Below are positions 1 to 6,752 of a DNA stretch of 8,856 nt, in pieces. Each line of letters starts with the position of its first letter. Position 1 is the stretch's first letter. Below the pieces are notes generated by a model. The model was given only the letters and a program-made list of their open reading frames with translations, ran no database searches and was not told the DNA's origin. A program made the position numbers and the translations under genes. Source of the DNA: Phenylobacterium sp. (lineage in GTDB: Bacteria > Pseudomonadota > Alphaproteobacteria > Caulobacterales > Caulobacteraceae); the NCBI GenBank assembly GCA_028698405.1, contig JAQVDF010000044.1, positions 1 to 8,856 of the forward strand. Direction: 5' to 3'.

Positions 1-10
1 CGGGCATGGT

Positions 11-706
11 GTGAAGATGGCGGCCGAGCAGTCGAAGGCGGACGCTCCGAGGCGGAAGTCCCGGCCGCGCGGGCCCAATGCGGTGCGCCGCCGGAGCACC
101 CGCGACAAGCTGCTGAACGCCACTATCGAGTGCCTGCACGAGCTGGGCTACCACCGCACCAGCACGGTGATCGTCACCGAGCGCGCAGGCGTCAGCCGCG
201 GCTCGCTGCTGCACCAGTTCCCGACCAAGGCCGACCTGATGGTCGCCACCGCCCAGCACATCGCCCGCCAGCGCGGCGAGGCCCACCTCGAGGGGCTCAA
301 GGGCGTGCCGCTGGGCATCGAGCGGTTGGAGAAGCTGGTCGATATCCTCTGGGGCGAGGTGAATTCCCCCTCGGGCATCGCCCGCATCGAGATCATGCTG
401 GCTTCGCGCAGCGAGCGAGAACTGGCCGCCAAGTACGCGCCGGTGGTCGACGACCAGGCCGAGGCGCACCGCCGTCTGATCTGGAGCCTGGCCAAGGCGC
501 TCGGCGTGAAGAACCGTGCGCCCATCGACGCCATGGTGCAGCTCTATGCCGCCGCCATCCGTGGCCTCGCCATCGACGCCCTGTTCCCCGAGAACCGCGC
601 GCAGGTGCAGGCGGCGGTGGAACTGCTGAAGCAGGCGCTGGTCGACATCATCCGCCGCGAGGTCGCCGAGGCGCGCCGCGCCGGAATGAGGGTGGTGGAG
701 GAGTAG
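11..706 (+). CDS. TetR/AcrR-family transcriptional regulator
   Basis: This 231-residue protein is a probable ligand-responsive DNA-binding repressor of the TetR/AcrR family. Residues 1-28 form an Arg/Lys-rich disordered lead-in. Residues 29-76 are the three-helix DNA-binding domain. Its recognition helix is in AGVSRGSLLHQFPTKADL (59-76), where the family's usual Y-H/Y-F-x-x-K signature reads LHQFPTK. The remaining ~150 residues are a helical ligand and dimer domain with no residues pointing to a ligand. Length is near the family's usual ~200, slightly long because of the basic N-terminus. The GTG at 11 overlaps a TGA at 12-14 in another frame, which would fit GTGA coupling to a gene upstream of the window. 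ATG at 17 is an equally good start. It converges on the TonB-receptor gene. The target is unknown and may lie upstream of the window. Confidence 0.9.
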   Translation: MKMAAEQSKADAPRRKSRPRGPNAVRRRSTRDKLLNATIECLHELGYHRTSTVIVTERAGVSRGSLLHQFPTKADLMVATAQHIARQRGEAHLEGLKGVPLGIERLEKLVDILWGEVNSPSGIARIEIMLASRSERELAAKYAPVVDDQAEAHRRLIWSLAKALGVKNRAPIDAMVQLYAAAIRGLAIDALFPENRAQVQAAVELLKQALVDIIRREVAEARRAGMRVVEE

Positions 707-732
707 GTCCCTCCCCGCCTCGGCCATTCCCG

Positions 733-764
733 AAAAACAAAAGCCGGGCCCGCGAGGGCCCGGC
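733..764 (-). terminator. Rho-independent terminator of the TonB-receptor gene
   Basis: Seen directly: a perfect 9-bp inverted repeat (GCCGGGCCC at 743-751, GGGCCCGGC at 756-764) with a 4-base loop. Read leftward it is followed by TTTTGTTTTT (complement of 733-742). It lies 46 bases past the receptor stop codon. On the + strand the hairpin is followed by a G-rich run with no T tract, so it should act mainly on leftward transcripts, although it may hinder readthrough from the convergent TetR gene. Confidence 0.88.
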
Positions 765-809
765 AGGTGGAGGGGGAGCGGGCCGAACTGCGGCCCGCCC
801 GTCTTCTTC

Positions 810-3359
810 CTAGAAGCGGTAGTGGATTTCGGCCCCGAAGGTCCGCGGGAAGTTGAGGATCACCGTCCGCCGCGGGCCGACCGCCGACGGCGGGGTCGCC
901 GTCGAGCTCTGGTAGGCCACTTCGTCGAAGGCGTTCTTCACGAAGGCGATGAAGGTGTAGCGATCCTCGGCGTCCTTCCACAGCAGCCGGAAGTCCGCGA
1001 TTTCGTTCTGCGGCGATTCATAGATCGGGTTCTCGAAGATCGTGGACTGCTGGTCGCCGGTCCAGGTGTAGTTGGCGTTGAAGGTCAGCGAACCGGCGTC
1101 GAAGTCCCAGGTGTAGTTGCCGCCCAGGGTGAACTTGTGTTCGGGCGACAGCGGCAGGCGGTTGCCCACCAGCGTCTGGGGCTGGCTGCCGTTGGCGAGC
1201 GGCGCGCCGGTCGGACGCGCCCCCGGAGCGACGGCGAACGGGTCGGCCTGATCCACGAAGCAGCAGCCGTTGGCCACCTCGGCGTCGAGGTAGGCGTAGT
1301 TGCCGAACAGCTGCAGGTTGCGGACCGGCGACCACTGGCCTTCCAGCTCGAAGCCGCGGACCTCGGCGTCGAGGTTCAGGAACCGGGTGCCGGTGATGGT
1401 GCCGAGCGGCACGGTCAGCGGCGCCTGGAAGCCCTGGTAGTCGGAGTAGAAGATCGCCGCGTTGAGCTGCAGCATGCCGCCGAAGGTCTTCTTGGCGCCG
1501 AGCTCGAAGCTGTCGACGTACTCCGGATCGACGATCGGGTCGGGGGTCAGGCCGTTCGAGCCCAGCCAGCCGCCCGACTTGTAGCCGCGGCTGTAGCGCG
1601 CATAGACGTTGGTGGAGCTGTCAGGCTGCCACTGCACGCCGAGCGTGCCGGTCCAGGCGTCCCAGTCGCCCGACAGGTCGCGGCGCAGGCCGCCGGTCGG
1701 GTTGGCGTACAGGTCGGAGGTCAGCGGGTTGGCCGCGCAGGAGGCGACGGTGAAGCCGCCGCAGACCTGCTGGGTCGTCAGGTCGATCGCCAGGCCCTGA
1801 GCGACCTGCAACGGCACGCCCGCGCCGACTATGCCGGTCAGCAGGGCCGCCGCCGGCAGACGCGCCACATAGCGGGCGATGTCGTAGCCGTCCTTCTCGT
1901 CGTAAGTGTAGCGAAGGCCCGCGGTCAGAGTCCAATCGGGCGCGAACTCCCAATCGATCTGGCCGAACGCGGCGTAAGACTTGGTCTCCAGGTGGCCGTC
2001 CACATAGAGGAAGGCGCCGCGGGGGTTTTCCGGCACCGGCGTGCCGGCCAGGCTGATCGGGGCGAACATGCCCGGGTCGCCGACCACGCGGATGCCCTGA
2101 GGCTGATCGTACTCCTGGTAGTACTGGTACAGGCCGACGATCCAGTTCAGCGGCCCGTCGCTGTTGGACGACAGGTTGATCTCGTTCGAGAACCAGCTCT
2201 GACGCTCTTCATAGAAGGTGCGCGCGTCGGTGGAGACGTTGGTCGCGGTGAAGGCGGTCAGCGGGCCGGGACCGTCGAGGTCGGGCAGGTTGATGTTCTG
2301 CGGCCCCGCCCGGTTCGTGTAGTCGGAGTCCGACGAGGTGTTGTAGTCGTACTGTTGATAGCCGCCGAGGTACTTCAGCGTCGCCCAGCCGAGGTCGTGG
2401 GTGATGTCGAGGTGCACCCGCTGGTGGGTGTCGAGCGAGCCGTAGGCGCCCCAGTTGACGTCGATCGTGTAGGGGTCGTTGACCGCCGGGTTCGCGCCAG
2501 TGAAGCCGAACGCCGTGTTGTAGTACAGCGCCGAGGTGCCGACGCCCACGAGCGAGGTGGTGTCGTGCGGCGTGATGATCGAGTTCAGCGTGTTGCCGAC
2601 GCCGTAGCTGTCGTCCCAGTCGAACTTCGAATAGCGGAGCCGGGCGACGGTGTTTTCGCCGAGGTCGGCCTCGATCTGCGCCTCGATCACGTAGCGGGCG
2701 AGTTCGGCGGTGTCGCGGGCCGGGCCGATGTTCTCGACGAAGCCCTGGTTGCGCCGCTCGAACGAGCCGCCCAGCAGGAAGCGCAGGTTGTCGGCGATGG
2801 GGCCGCGCACCAGGGCGTCGAGCCGGTAGCTCTCGTAGTTGCCGACCAGGGCGCGCACTTCGCCCTGGAAGTCCTCGGTCGGCCGCTTGGCGATGACGTT
2901 CATCGTGCCGCCGATGGAGTTGCGGCCGTACAGGGTGCCCTGCGGGCCGCGCAGGACTTCCGTCCGCTCGACGAACAGCGGCGGCGTCGAGGCGTCGGCC
3001 ATCGAGTTGGAGAAGATGCCGTCGGAGTAGAGGGCCACCGACGGGTCGGTGCCGATCGAGTTGGTCAGACGGCCGAAGCCACGGATCGAGAGGCGGTCGT
3101 TGTTGGTGTAGCTGAGGCTGGGCGTCATCCGCGCCAGATCCTCGACGGTGTTCACACCCAGGACTTCACGGCGCTCGCTGGTGTAGGCGGTAACCGCCAC
3201 CGGCACGTCCTGAAGGCTCTGCTCGCGCTTCTCGGCGGTGACGACGATTTCTTCCAGCATGGCGCCGCCGGAGTCCTGGGCGATCGCAGGCGTCGCGCCA
3301 AGGACGGCGCAGGAAGCGCCCAGCATAAGAAGGCCGCGCAGCGGCAGGCGTGTGGACAT
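810..3359 (-). CDS. TonB-dependent outer-membrane receptor
   Basis: An 849-residue TonB-dependent receptor, predicted to import a scarce ligand across the outer membrane using ExbBD-TonB energy. Residues 1-27 look like a signal peptide ending AIA before QD. A TonB-box-like segment EEIVVTA (36-42) follows directly, so there is no FecA-type signalling extension. The plug (about 48-160) shows QDVPVAVT, the IRGFG segment and VLRGPQGTLYGRNSIGG. The rest is a ~680-residue beta-barrel ending in IHYRF, with the usual terminal Phe. Cys533/Cys541 and the pair Cys699-Cys700 fall in likely extracellular loops. I chose ATG 3359 because GGGAGGG (3364-3370) lies 4 bases upstream and the signal peptide begins there. 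A longer in-frame reading from 3449 adds 30 implausible residues. The substrate cannot be told. The preceding TetR gene 79 bases away suggests substrate-linked control rather than Fur-type control, by inference. Confidence 0.95.
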   Translation of the reverse strand: MSTRLPLRGLLMLGASCAVLGATPAIAQDSGGAMLEEIVVTAEKREQSLQDVPVAVTAYTSERREVLGVNTVEDLARMTPSLSYTNNDRLSIRGFGRLTNSIGTDPSVALYSDGIFSNSMADASTPPLFVERTEVLRGPQGTLYGRNSIGGTMNVIAKRPTEDFQGEVRALVGNYESYRLDALVRGPIADNLRFLLGGSFERRNQGFVENIGPARDTAELARYVIEAQIEADLGENTVARLRYSKFDWDDSYGVGNTLNSIITPHDTTSLVGVGTSALYYNTAFGFTGANPAVNDPYTIDVNWGAYGSLDTHQRVHLDITHDLGWATLKYLGGYQQYDYNTSSDSDYTNRAGPQNINLPDLDGPGPLTAFTATNVSTDARTFYEERQSWFSNEINLSSNSDGPLNWIVGLYQYYQEYDQPQGIRVVGDPGMFAPISLAGTPVPENPRGAFLYVDGHLETKSYAAFGQIDWEFAPDWTLTAGLRYTYDEKDGYDIARYVARLPAAALLTGIVGAGVPLQVAQGLAIDLTTQQVCGGFTVASCAANPLTSDLYANPTGGLRRDLSGDWDAWTGTLGVQWQPDSSTNVYARYSRGYKSGGWLGSNGLTPDPIVDPEYVDSFELGAKKTFGGMLQLNAAIFYSDYQGFQAPLTVPLGTITGTRFLNLDAEVRGFELEGQWSPVRNLQLFGNYAYLDAEVANGCCFVDQADPFAVAPGARPTGAPLANGSQPQTLVGNRLPLSPEHKFTLGGNYTWDFDAGSLTFNANYTWTGDQQSTIFENPIYESPQNEIADFRLLWKDAEDRYTFIAFVKNAFDEVAYQSSTATPPSAVGPRRTVILNFPRTFGAEIHYRF

Positions 3360-3363
3360 AAAT

Positions 3364-3370
3364 CCCTCCC
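3364..3370 (-). promoter_or_regulatory. Ribosome binding site deciding the receptor start
   Basis: Leftward GGGAGGG followed by ATTT and then ATG. It is a near-ideal Shine-Dalgarno match and supports initiation at 3359 rather than at the longer open frame from 3449. Confidence 0.75.
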
Positions 3371-3418
3371 ATGACTCGGCCTGATGGCCTTTTTGGTTGG
3401 GCCGGAGCTTGTGAGAGC

Positions 3419-3431
3419 CGAACGCCGTTCG
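3419..3431. promoter_or_regulatory. 13-bp perfect palindrome, candidate operator upstream of the receptor
   Basis: CGAACG-C-CGTTCG is a perfect 6-1-6 inverted repeat. It sits 7 bases past the second TetR gene's stop and 59 bases before the receptor ATG. It has no T tract after it on either strand, so it does not look like a terminator. Size and symmetry fit a repressor site, and the adjacent TetR protein is the natural candidate binder, by inference. I could not identify a convincing -35/-10 pair around it. Confidence 0.4.
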
Positions 3432-3438
3432 AATAGGG

Positions 3439-4089
3439 CTATTTCGCAACAGCGGCAGCAGGAAGCGCAGAGTTCGCGCCCCAGGCGAAAATCGCTTTCA
3501 GACCCTCCAGGGCTGTGTTTACGGCGCTGCGCTGCGGCGCCTCGCCCTGCCCCCCGCGCGAGAAGCCGACGGCGGCGATGCCCCGGCCCCAGGCCCAGAT
3601 CGCCATGGCCACCTGCTCGGCCACTTCCGGCGTCGGACGTCGGGTCGAGGCCACGTGGATGGAATCGGCGATGATCCGGAAGGCGCGGTCTTCGGCCTCG
3701 ATCACCTCGGGCGTGCGGCCCAGGTCCACCGACTCGAACATCAGCCGGTAAAGCGCCGGCCGCTCGCACAGGAAGGCGATGTAGGCGTAGCCGGTGGCGT
3801 GCAGCCCGGTCTGGTCCTCGGTCCGCTCCTCCAGCGCCCGGCGCATGCGGGCGACCAGTTCTTCGAAGCCCTCGACCGCCAGGCCCGCCAGCAGGGAATG
3901 CTTGGAATCGTAGTGGTGGTAGATGGTGCCCAGGGCCACGCCTGCGCGGAGCGAGATGGCTCGCAGGCTGAGCGCGTCCTTGCCCTGTTCTTCCAGGATC
4001 TGCCGGGCCGCGCGCAAGAGTTGGGTACGGACGTTGCCTACGTGGTAGCACCGCTGCGGATGTTGCCGGACGTGCGGCTGTGCACTCAT
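3439..4089 (-). CDS. TetR/AcrR-family transcriptional regulator next to the receptor
   Basis: A 216-residue probable one-component repressor of the TetR/AcrR family. The DNA-binding domain spans about residues 20-66. Its helix-turn-helix is LSLRAISLRAGVALGTIYHHY (starting at 40), followed by DSKHSLL, a textbook TetR signature. The C-terminal half contains AIWAWGRGIA (163-172), resembling the tryptophan-containing WHG-type TetR C-terminal domain. The start is taken at ATG 4089, because GAGGAGAGG (4097-4105) lies 7 bases upstream. The open frame continues to 4293, but those 68 extra residues look non-coding and would overlap the divergent gene's start. It lies directly before the TonB receptor on the same strand with a 79-base gap, so it likely controls that gene and perhaps itself. 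The ligand is unknown. It is not closely similar to the TetR protein at the left edge beyond the shared fold. Confidence 0.92.
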   Translation of the reverse strand: MSAQPHVRQHPQRCYHVGNVRTQLLRAARQILEEQGKDALSLRAISLRAGVALGTIYHHYDSKHSLLAGLAVEGFEELVARMRRALEERTEDQTGLHATGYAYIAFLCERPALYRLMFESVDLGRTPEVIEAEDRAFRIIADSIHVASTRRPTPEVAEQVAMAIWAWGRGIAAVGFSRGGQGEAPQRSAVNTALEGLKAIFAWGANSALPAAAVAK

Positions 4090-4096
4090 GGAACTG

Positions 4097-4105
4097 CCTC
4101 TCCTC
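4097..4105 (-). promoter_or_regulatory. Ribosome binding site of the second TetR gene
   Basis: Leftward GAGGAGAGG with a 7-base spacer to the ATG at 4089. This decides the short start over the 68-residue upstream extension. Confidence 0.7.
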
Positions 4106-4182
4106 AAGAGAGTCAGCTTCAGTGAACAATGATAAGTTGGCAATAGCCCTCTCGCCGCCTCGTCCAGCGCCCGCCGGGCTGC

Positions 4183-4199
4183 AACTGCGCCGCGCAGTT
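4183..4199. promoter_or_regulatory. 17-bp perfect inverted repeat in the divergent intergenic region
   Basis: AACTGCGC-C-GCGCAGTT is a perfect 8-1-8 palindrome. It lies 93 bases from the TetR start (4089) and 92 bases from the phosphodiesterase start (4292). The length and single-base centre suit a dimeric repressor such as TetR-type proteins. It could alternatively be an RNA hairpin, but neither strand follows it with a T run. Its half-site differs from that of the palindrome at 3419-3431, so the two are not obviously bound by the same protein. The rest of the 202-base region (4090-4291) holds no clear promoter box that I can support and no small ORF with a good ribosome binding site. Confidence 0.45.
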
Positions 4200-4291
4200 C
4201 ATCACCCGTTAGGGACGAAACTTCACGGAGCTTCAGAACTCCCCGTTCATCCTGGCAGCCTCCGAGTAGAGCGGACGAGGCCAGCCGAAGC

Positions 4292-5962
4292 ATGTCGACG
4301 CCAGGTCTGCAGCAAGGACTGCGGCTCAGCCGACCGTTGGGCTATCCGGGGCAGATCGTCGCCCTGGCGACGGTCGCGGCCGCCCTGCCGCTGGCGCTGC
4401 TCGCGCCGGTCGGCGACGGGGTGACGCTGACCGTAGCCGCGATCGGCGCCGGCCTGGCGCTCGCGGCCCTGGCGCTTCGGCTGCGTCCGGTGGACGCCGC
4501 CGCCCGGATGCTGCGCGAACTCAGCCGCGCCGGTCAGGCTGCGGCCGAGGCCGACGCCGGATTGGGCGGCGCCAATCAGATGCTGTCGGATGTGCGCCAG
4601 ATCGCCTCCACGCTCGATTCCCTGCGCCACCGCCTCTCCAATCGCCACCCGTTGACCGAGCTGCAGACCCGCGAGCCGCTTCTGGTCGGGCTGCAGGACC
4701 ACCTGGACAAGGCCGCCTCGCCGGTCGTCCTCGGGGCCATCCGGTTCGGCGACTACGACCGCCTGGCCGCGTTCGACCAGACCGCCGCCGACCGCGCGCT
4801 GAAGGCCTTTGCCGGCCGGCTGCAGGAGGCGGTGGGCCGCCAGCGCCCGCTGGCTCAGGTGGACCGCGACTGCTTCGCCATCTGGTTCCGCGAGGAGCTG
4901 GGGCCGGAGACCGCCGCCGCCGAGCTGCAGGCCATCGCCTATGTGCTCTCGCAGGAAATCCAGCCGGAGGACCTGAAGATCTCGCCCGATGTCGGGGTCG
5001 GCGCGGCCATCTTCCCGGACGACGCCGCCGACGCCCAGACGCTGCTGACCCGCGCCTACGCCGCCCTGCCCAAGGCGGGACAGGCGGCGGGAGGCCTGAG
5101 CTTCTTCTCGCCCCGCACGTCCAGCGAGGCGCGCGAGCGCTACGCCCTGGAGCAGGACCTGCGCACCGCGGTCAGCGGCGATCAGCTTCTCCTGCACTTC
5201 CAGCCGGTGGTGGACCTCGACGCCCGCCGCTGCATCGGAGCCGAGGCGCTGCTGCGCTGGCGACACCCCGAGCGCGGCCTGGTCTCGCCGGGCGAGTTCA
5301 TGCCGGTGCTCGAACAGTCCGGGATGATGGACGAGGTCGGCCTGTGGGTGCTGAACGCCGCCTGCCGCGAGGCCCGCGCCTGGGAAGCCGCCGGCCTGAC
5401 CCACCTGAAGGTGGCTGTGAACATCTCGGCCGTGCAGTTCCAGAACCCGGGGCTGAACACCATCATCCTGCGCACCCTCGAACGGCACGGCCTGTCGCCC
5501 TGCGCGCTGGAGCTCGAGCTGACCGAGACGGCCGCCATGGCCGACGTGGAACGTACCCGGCGGATGTTCGGCGAGCTGCGCGAGCTCGGCGTCAGCGTCG
5601 CCATCGACGACTTCGGCGCGGGCTACTCGAGCCTGAGCTCGCTGCAGAACCTGCCCTTCTCCAAACTGAAGATCGACCGCGAGTTCGTCGCCCGCGTCGA
5701 CGAGCGGCGCGAGGGCCGGGCGATCTGCACCGCGCTGATCGAGCTGGCGCTGGGCCTCGACATCGAGGTGCTGGCCGAGGGGGCGGAGACGTTGACCGAG
5801 GTGCAGACCCTGCGCGGGCTGGGCTGCTCGCTGTTCCAGGGCTTCTACTTCGCCCGGCCGCTGCCGGGCCCGGACTTCGTGCGCACGGTCAACGACCCGG
5901 CCTGGCTGGAGGGGCTGACTCCCGCGCCGAAGCGCCGCGCCGCCGAGAGGGCCGCCCGATGA
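4292..5962 (+). CDS. Membrane-anchored degenerate-GGDEF/EAL c-di-GMP phosphodiesterase
   Basis: A 556-residue predicted phosphodiesterase that hydrolyses cyclic di-GMP to pGpG. Residues 18-40 and 44-65 form two hydrophobic segments (a membrane hairpin), followed by a helical linker (68-125). Residues 130-275 have the GGDEF fold, but the signature is replaced by DRDCF (191-195), so cyclase activity is very unlikely. The EAL domain covers about 285-535. It keeps EALLRW (E318), N377 in VAVNIS, E409 in ELELTET, D439/D440 in IDDFGAGYSS, K460 in KLKIDR, E496 in AEGAET and Q516 in LFQGF. The spacing of these residues matches, within one residue, the catalytic residues of RocR as I recall them. An active enzyme is therefore expected. 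The start ATG has GAGG 11 bases upstream. Its TGA overlaps the next gene's ATG. No PAS, GAF or Cache sensor is visible, so input may come through the membrane hairpin or partners. Confidence 0.93.
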   Translation: MSTPGLQQGLRLSRPLGYPGQIVALATVAAALPLALLAPVGDGVTLTVAAIGAGLALAALALRLRPVDAAARMLRELSRAGQAAAEADAGLGGANQMLSDVRQIASTLDSLRHRLSNRHPLTELQTREPLLVGLQDHLDKAASPVVLGAIRFGDYDRLAAFDQTAADRALKAFAGRLQEAVGRQRPLAQVDRDCFAIWFREELGPETAAAELQAIAYVLSQEIQPEDLKISPDVGVGAAIFPDDAADAQTLLTRAYAALPKAGQAAGGLSFFSPRTSSEARERYALEQDLRTAVSGDQLLLHFQPVVDLDARRCIGAEALLRWRHPERGLVSPGEFMPVLEQSGMMDEVGLWVLNAACREARAWEAAGLTHLKVAVNISAVQFQNPGLNTIILRTLERHGLSPCALELELTETAAMADVERTRRMFGELRELGVSVAIDDFGAGYSSLSSLQNLPFSKLKIDREFVARVDERREGRAICTALIELALGLDIEVLAEGAETLTEVQTLRGLGCSLFQGFYFARPLPGPDFVRTVNDPAWLEGLTPAPKRRAAERAAR

Positions 5963-6639
5963 GGCGGCTCGCCGCGACGCTCGGCCTCGTCGCTCTGACG
6001 CTGGCGGCCTGCGCCCAGACGCCGAAGGGCTCGCCGGTCGCCAAGTCGCCGCCGCCCGCCGCCCCACTCGAGGGGACCCGCCAGGCCATCGACCTGATGA
6101 ATCAGGGGCGTATCGCCGAGGCGCGGCCGGTGCTGGCCGCTCTCCTGGAGAAGGATCCGAACGACAAGGTCGCCCGCCGGTTGATGCAGCAGCTCGACGC
6201 CGACCCCAAGACGCTGCTGCCCGGCAAGCCCAAAGCCTACACCGTGGGGCCTGGCGAGACTCTGTCGATGCTGGCCGGCCGCTTCCTGGGCGACCCGCTG
6301 CTGTTCTATGCGCTGGCCCGCTACAACGGCTTCGCCGCTCCGCTGCACGTGCAGCCCGGTCACGTGATCCAGATTCCGCGCGCCCCCAAGCCGGCGCAGG
6401 CGACCGCCAAGCCCAAGCCGCCTGCCCCCACCGCCCGCGCCACGGCGCCGTCGGCGCCGGCGAAGGATCCGGCGCGCGCCGCCAAGCTGCGCGCCGCCGG
6501 CCTCGACGAGCTCAACCGCGGCGCTCCGGCAAAGGCGCTATCGCTGCTGCAGCAGGCGCTGGCGGCCGACCCCGGCAACGCCGCCATCGAGCGCGACCTG
6601 GCCCGCGCCAAGCGCATCCACGCAAGCGTCGCCCGCTGA
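5959..6639 (+). CDS. LysM-domain lipoprotein with TPR-like flanks
   Basis: A 226-residue predicted lipoprotein. The N-terminus MRRLAATLGLVALTLAAC has a short basic head, a hydrophobic core and lipobox LAAC with the lipidated Cys at 18. Ala follows it, so Lol-type sorting would send it to the outer membrane. Residues 38-80 (AIDLMNQGRIAEARPVLAALLEKDPND) look like one tetratricopeptide-type helical pair. Residues 92-141 are a LysM domain (YTVGPGETLSMLAGRFLGDP...YNG...VQPGHVIQIP) expected to bind peptidoglycan glycan chains. Residues 142-170 are an Ala/Pro/Lys-rich linker. Residues 172-222 form another TPR-like pair (AAGLDELNRGAPAKALSLLQQALAADP). It starts at an ATGA overlap with the phosphodiesterase stop, with GAGAGG 8 bases upstream inside that gene, so the two are probably translationally coupled. 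It has no catalytic domain, so a tethering or scaffold role at the cell wall is inferred. Confidence 0.9.
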   Translation: MRRLAATLGLVALTLAACAQTPKGSPVAKSPPPAAPLEGTRQAIDLMNQGRIAEARPVLAALLEKDPNDKVARRLMQQLDADPKTLLPGKPKAYTVGPGETLSMLAGRFLGDPLLFYALARYNGFAAPLHVQPGHVIQIPRAPKPAQATAKPKPPAPTARATAPSAPAKDPARAAKLRAAGLDELNRGAPAKALSLLQQALAADPGNAAIERDLARAKRIHASVAR

Positions 6640-6752
6640 GCCGCGGCGCCTACGAAATCATCAATTGATCAAAGGCTTCCCTTAACACTCGGCGGCTAGT
6701 CTTTCGGCTTCGCCGCACCCGCGCGCGGCTGCTTGCCGGAGAGAACCCAGCC
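6640..6752 (+). promoter_or_regulatory. AT-rich gap with overlapping palindromes, probable kinase promoter region
   Basis: This 113-base gap separates the two overlapped gene pairs. Bases 6651-6690 are strikingly AT-rich for the window. They include the perfect palindrome ATCAATTGAT (6660-6669), overlapped by TTGATCAA (6665-6672), and CTTAACA at 6681-6687. GCTAGT at 6695-6700 partly resembles the Caulobacter housekeeping -10, but its distance from TTGATC is too long for a standard promoter. I see no terminator with a T run after the lipoprotein gene. The kinase gene may therefore have its own promoter here and still receive readthrough. Confidence 0.35.
6738..6743 (+). promoter_or_regulatory. 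Ribosome binding site supporting a TTG start for the kinase
   Basis: GGAGAG sits 9 bases before the TTG at 6753. The kinase domain's conserved opening (VGRYEIRERIGQG) begins a few residues after that TTG. No ATG or GTG start fits as well, so a TTG start is the best reading. Confidence 0.6.

Noticed and set aside
3285..3320. A cysteine at residue 17 of the receptor signal peptide as a possible lipobox
   Set aside because: The preceding residues (GAS) lack the Leu/Val at -3, and the AIA before QD at residue 27 is a much better signal peptidase I site, as usual for TonB receptors.
822..3374. An 850-codon open frame on the + strand, antisense to the TonB receptor
   Set aside because: Its translation is Arg/Val/Gly-rich low-complexity sequence with no recognisable fold, and it mirrors the codon pattern of the clear receptor gene on the other strand. 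It is a GC-rich antisense shadow.
3379..3395. GGCC-TGAT-GGCC followed by TTTTT on the + strand, resembling a terminator
   Set aside because: The stem is only 4 bp and there is no rightward gene ending here; it lies in the leader of the leftward receptor gene.
4118..4126. TTCAGTGAA, a 9-base palindrome just upstream of the second TetR gene
   Set aside because: It is too short to stand out from chance without conservation data. A nearby repeated AGCTTCAG (4115-4122 and 4229-4236) is also short.
5344..5958. A 205-codon N-terminal extension of the LysM lipoprotein frame
   Set aside because: It lies out of frame within the EAL coding region and reads as Arg/Ala/Gly-rich shadow. The ATG at 5959 has a ribosome binding site and begins a clear lipoprotein signal.
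4247..6067. A 606-codon leftward open frame antisense to the phosphodiesterase
   Set aside because: It is Gln/Arg/Gly-rich with no domain, and overlaps fully a gene with a complete EAL catalytic set.
6705..6729. Small GC hairpins (CGGC-TTC-GCCG and GCCGC/GCGGC) before the kinase
   Set aside because: They are short, are not followed by a T run, and are expected by chance in such GC-rich sequence.
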